Shown piece after piece: positions 13,021 to 13,065 of a stretch of DNA of 13,065 nucleotides. The translations under genes and the position numbers were made by a program. The number at the start of each line of letters is the position of its first letter. Within the stretch, counting starts at the first letter, position 1. The notes under the pieces were generated by a model, which was not told the DNA's origin, did not search any database, and was given only the letters and a program-made list of their open reading frames with translations. Source of the stretch: BS750m-G62 sp964577175 (lineage in GTDB: Bacteria > Planctomycetota > Phycisphaerae > FEN-1346); assembly GCA_964577175.1 (NCBI GenBank), contig CAZNYC010000116.1:1-13065 (forward strand), written 5' to 3'.

Positions 13021-13065
13021 GGTATCTTGATCGGCCACCCGCCATAACCTCCGGCCGGGCCCCGC

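Larger units (their letters stand above)
12473..13065. other. gene-free, hairpin-dense end of the window
   Basis: The first 60-70 bases are the leader of the oxidoreductase gene. Beyond that I find no credible coding region. The rest is a string of hairpins: 12567-12582, 12638-12689, 12919-12946 and the doublet 12969-13020. The stretch 12831-12915 is less structured, and I see nothing recognisable in it. Confidence 0.55.

Overview
The window is GC-rich and looks like a chromosomal segment of a bacterium, most likely a planctomycete. That placement is inferred from protein types: a Tat-exported Gfo/Idh/MocA oxidoreductase with a typical planctomycete C-terminus, a secreted ThuA-domain protein, and a small exported protein with a single cytochrome-like CHG site resembling planctomycete PSCyt1 domains. 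No phage, insertion sequence, CRISPR array or replication origin is visible.

Layout. 1-57: tail of an unknown plus-strand gene. 274-993 (minus): exported putative cytochrome c-like protein, divergent from trpF (1319-1981, plus; tryptophan biosynthesis). Then, on plus, adenosylhomocysteinase ahcY (2233-3501) and a DUF1015 protein (3999-5306), followed by a tRNA-Ala(CGC) gene (5534-5609) with a near-consensus promoter. A gene-free stretch of about 900 bases (5610-6532) holds hairpins and an AT-rich island. From 6533 onward everything is on minus: a UDP-N-acetylglucosamine 6-dehydrogenase-like enzyme (6533-7864), an alkaline-phosphatase-superfamily phosphohydrolase (8100-9497), a secreted ThuA-like protein (9979-10881) and a Tat-exported oxidoreductase (11111-12472).

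The genes are mostly singletons separated by 200-500 bases rather than tight operons. The most suggestive functional pair is the oxidoreductase with ThuA, an exported counterpart of the ThuB/ThuA pairing known from trehalose utilisation. trpF, ahcY and the tRNA are housekeeping.

The most unusual content is between the genes, which carry several families of structured repeats. (1) Three full copies of a roughly 100-base inverted repeat that can fold into a cloverleaf, with paired changes in its side stems, plus two half copies. (2) A 26-28 base hairpin with a conserved loop, two copies of which follow stop codons in the sense orientation. (3) Hairpins with a CTTG-type loop, occurring singly or as head-to-head doublets with complementary loops, resembling REP/BIME arrangements. 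(4) A 107-base direct repeat, 89% identical by eye, that brackets the sugar dehydrogenase gene. No REP-type transposase is present in this window. All calls come from reading the sequence; no database search was run.
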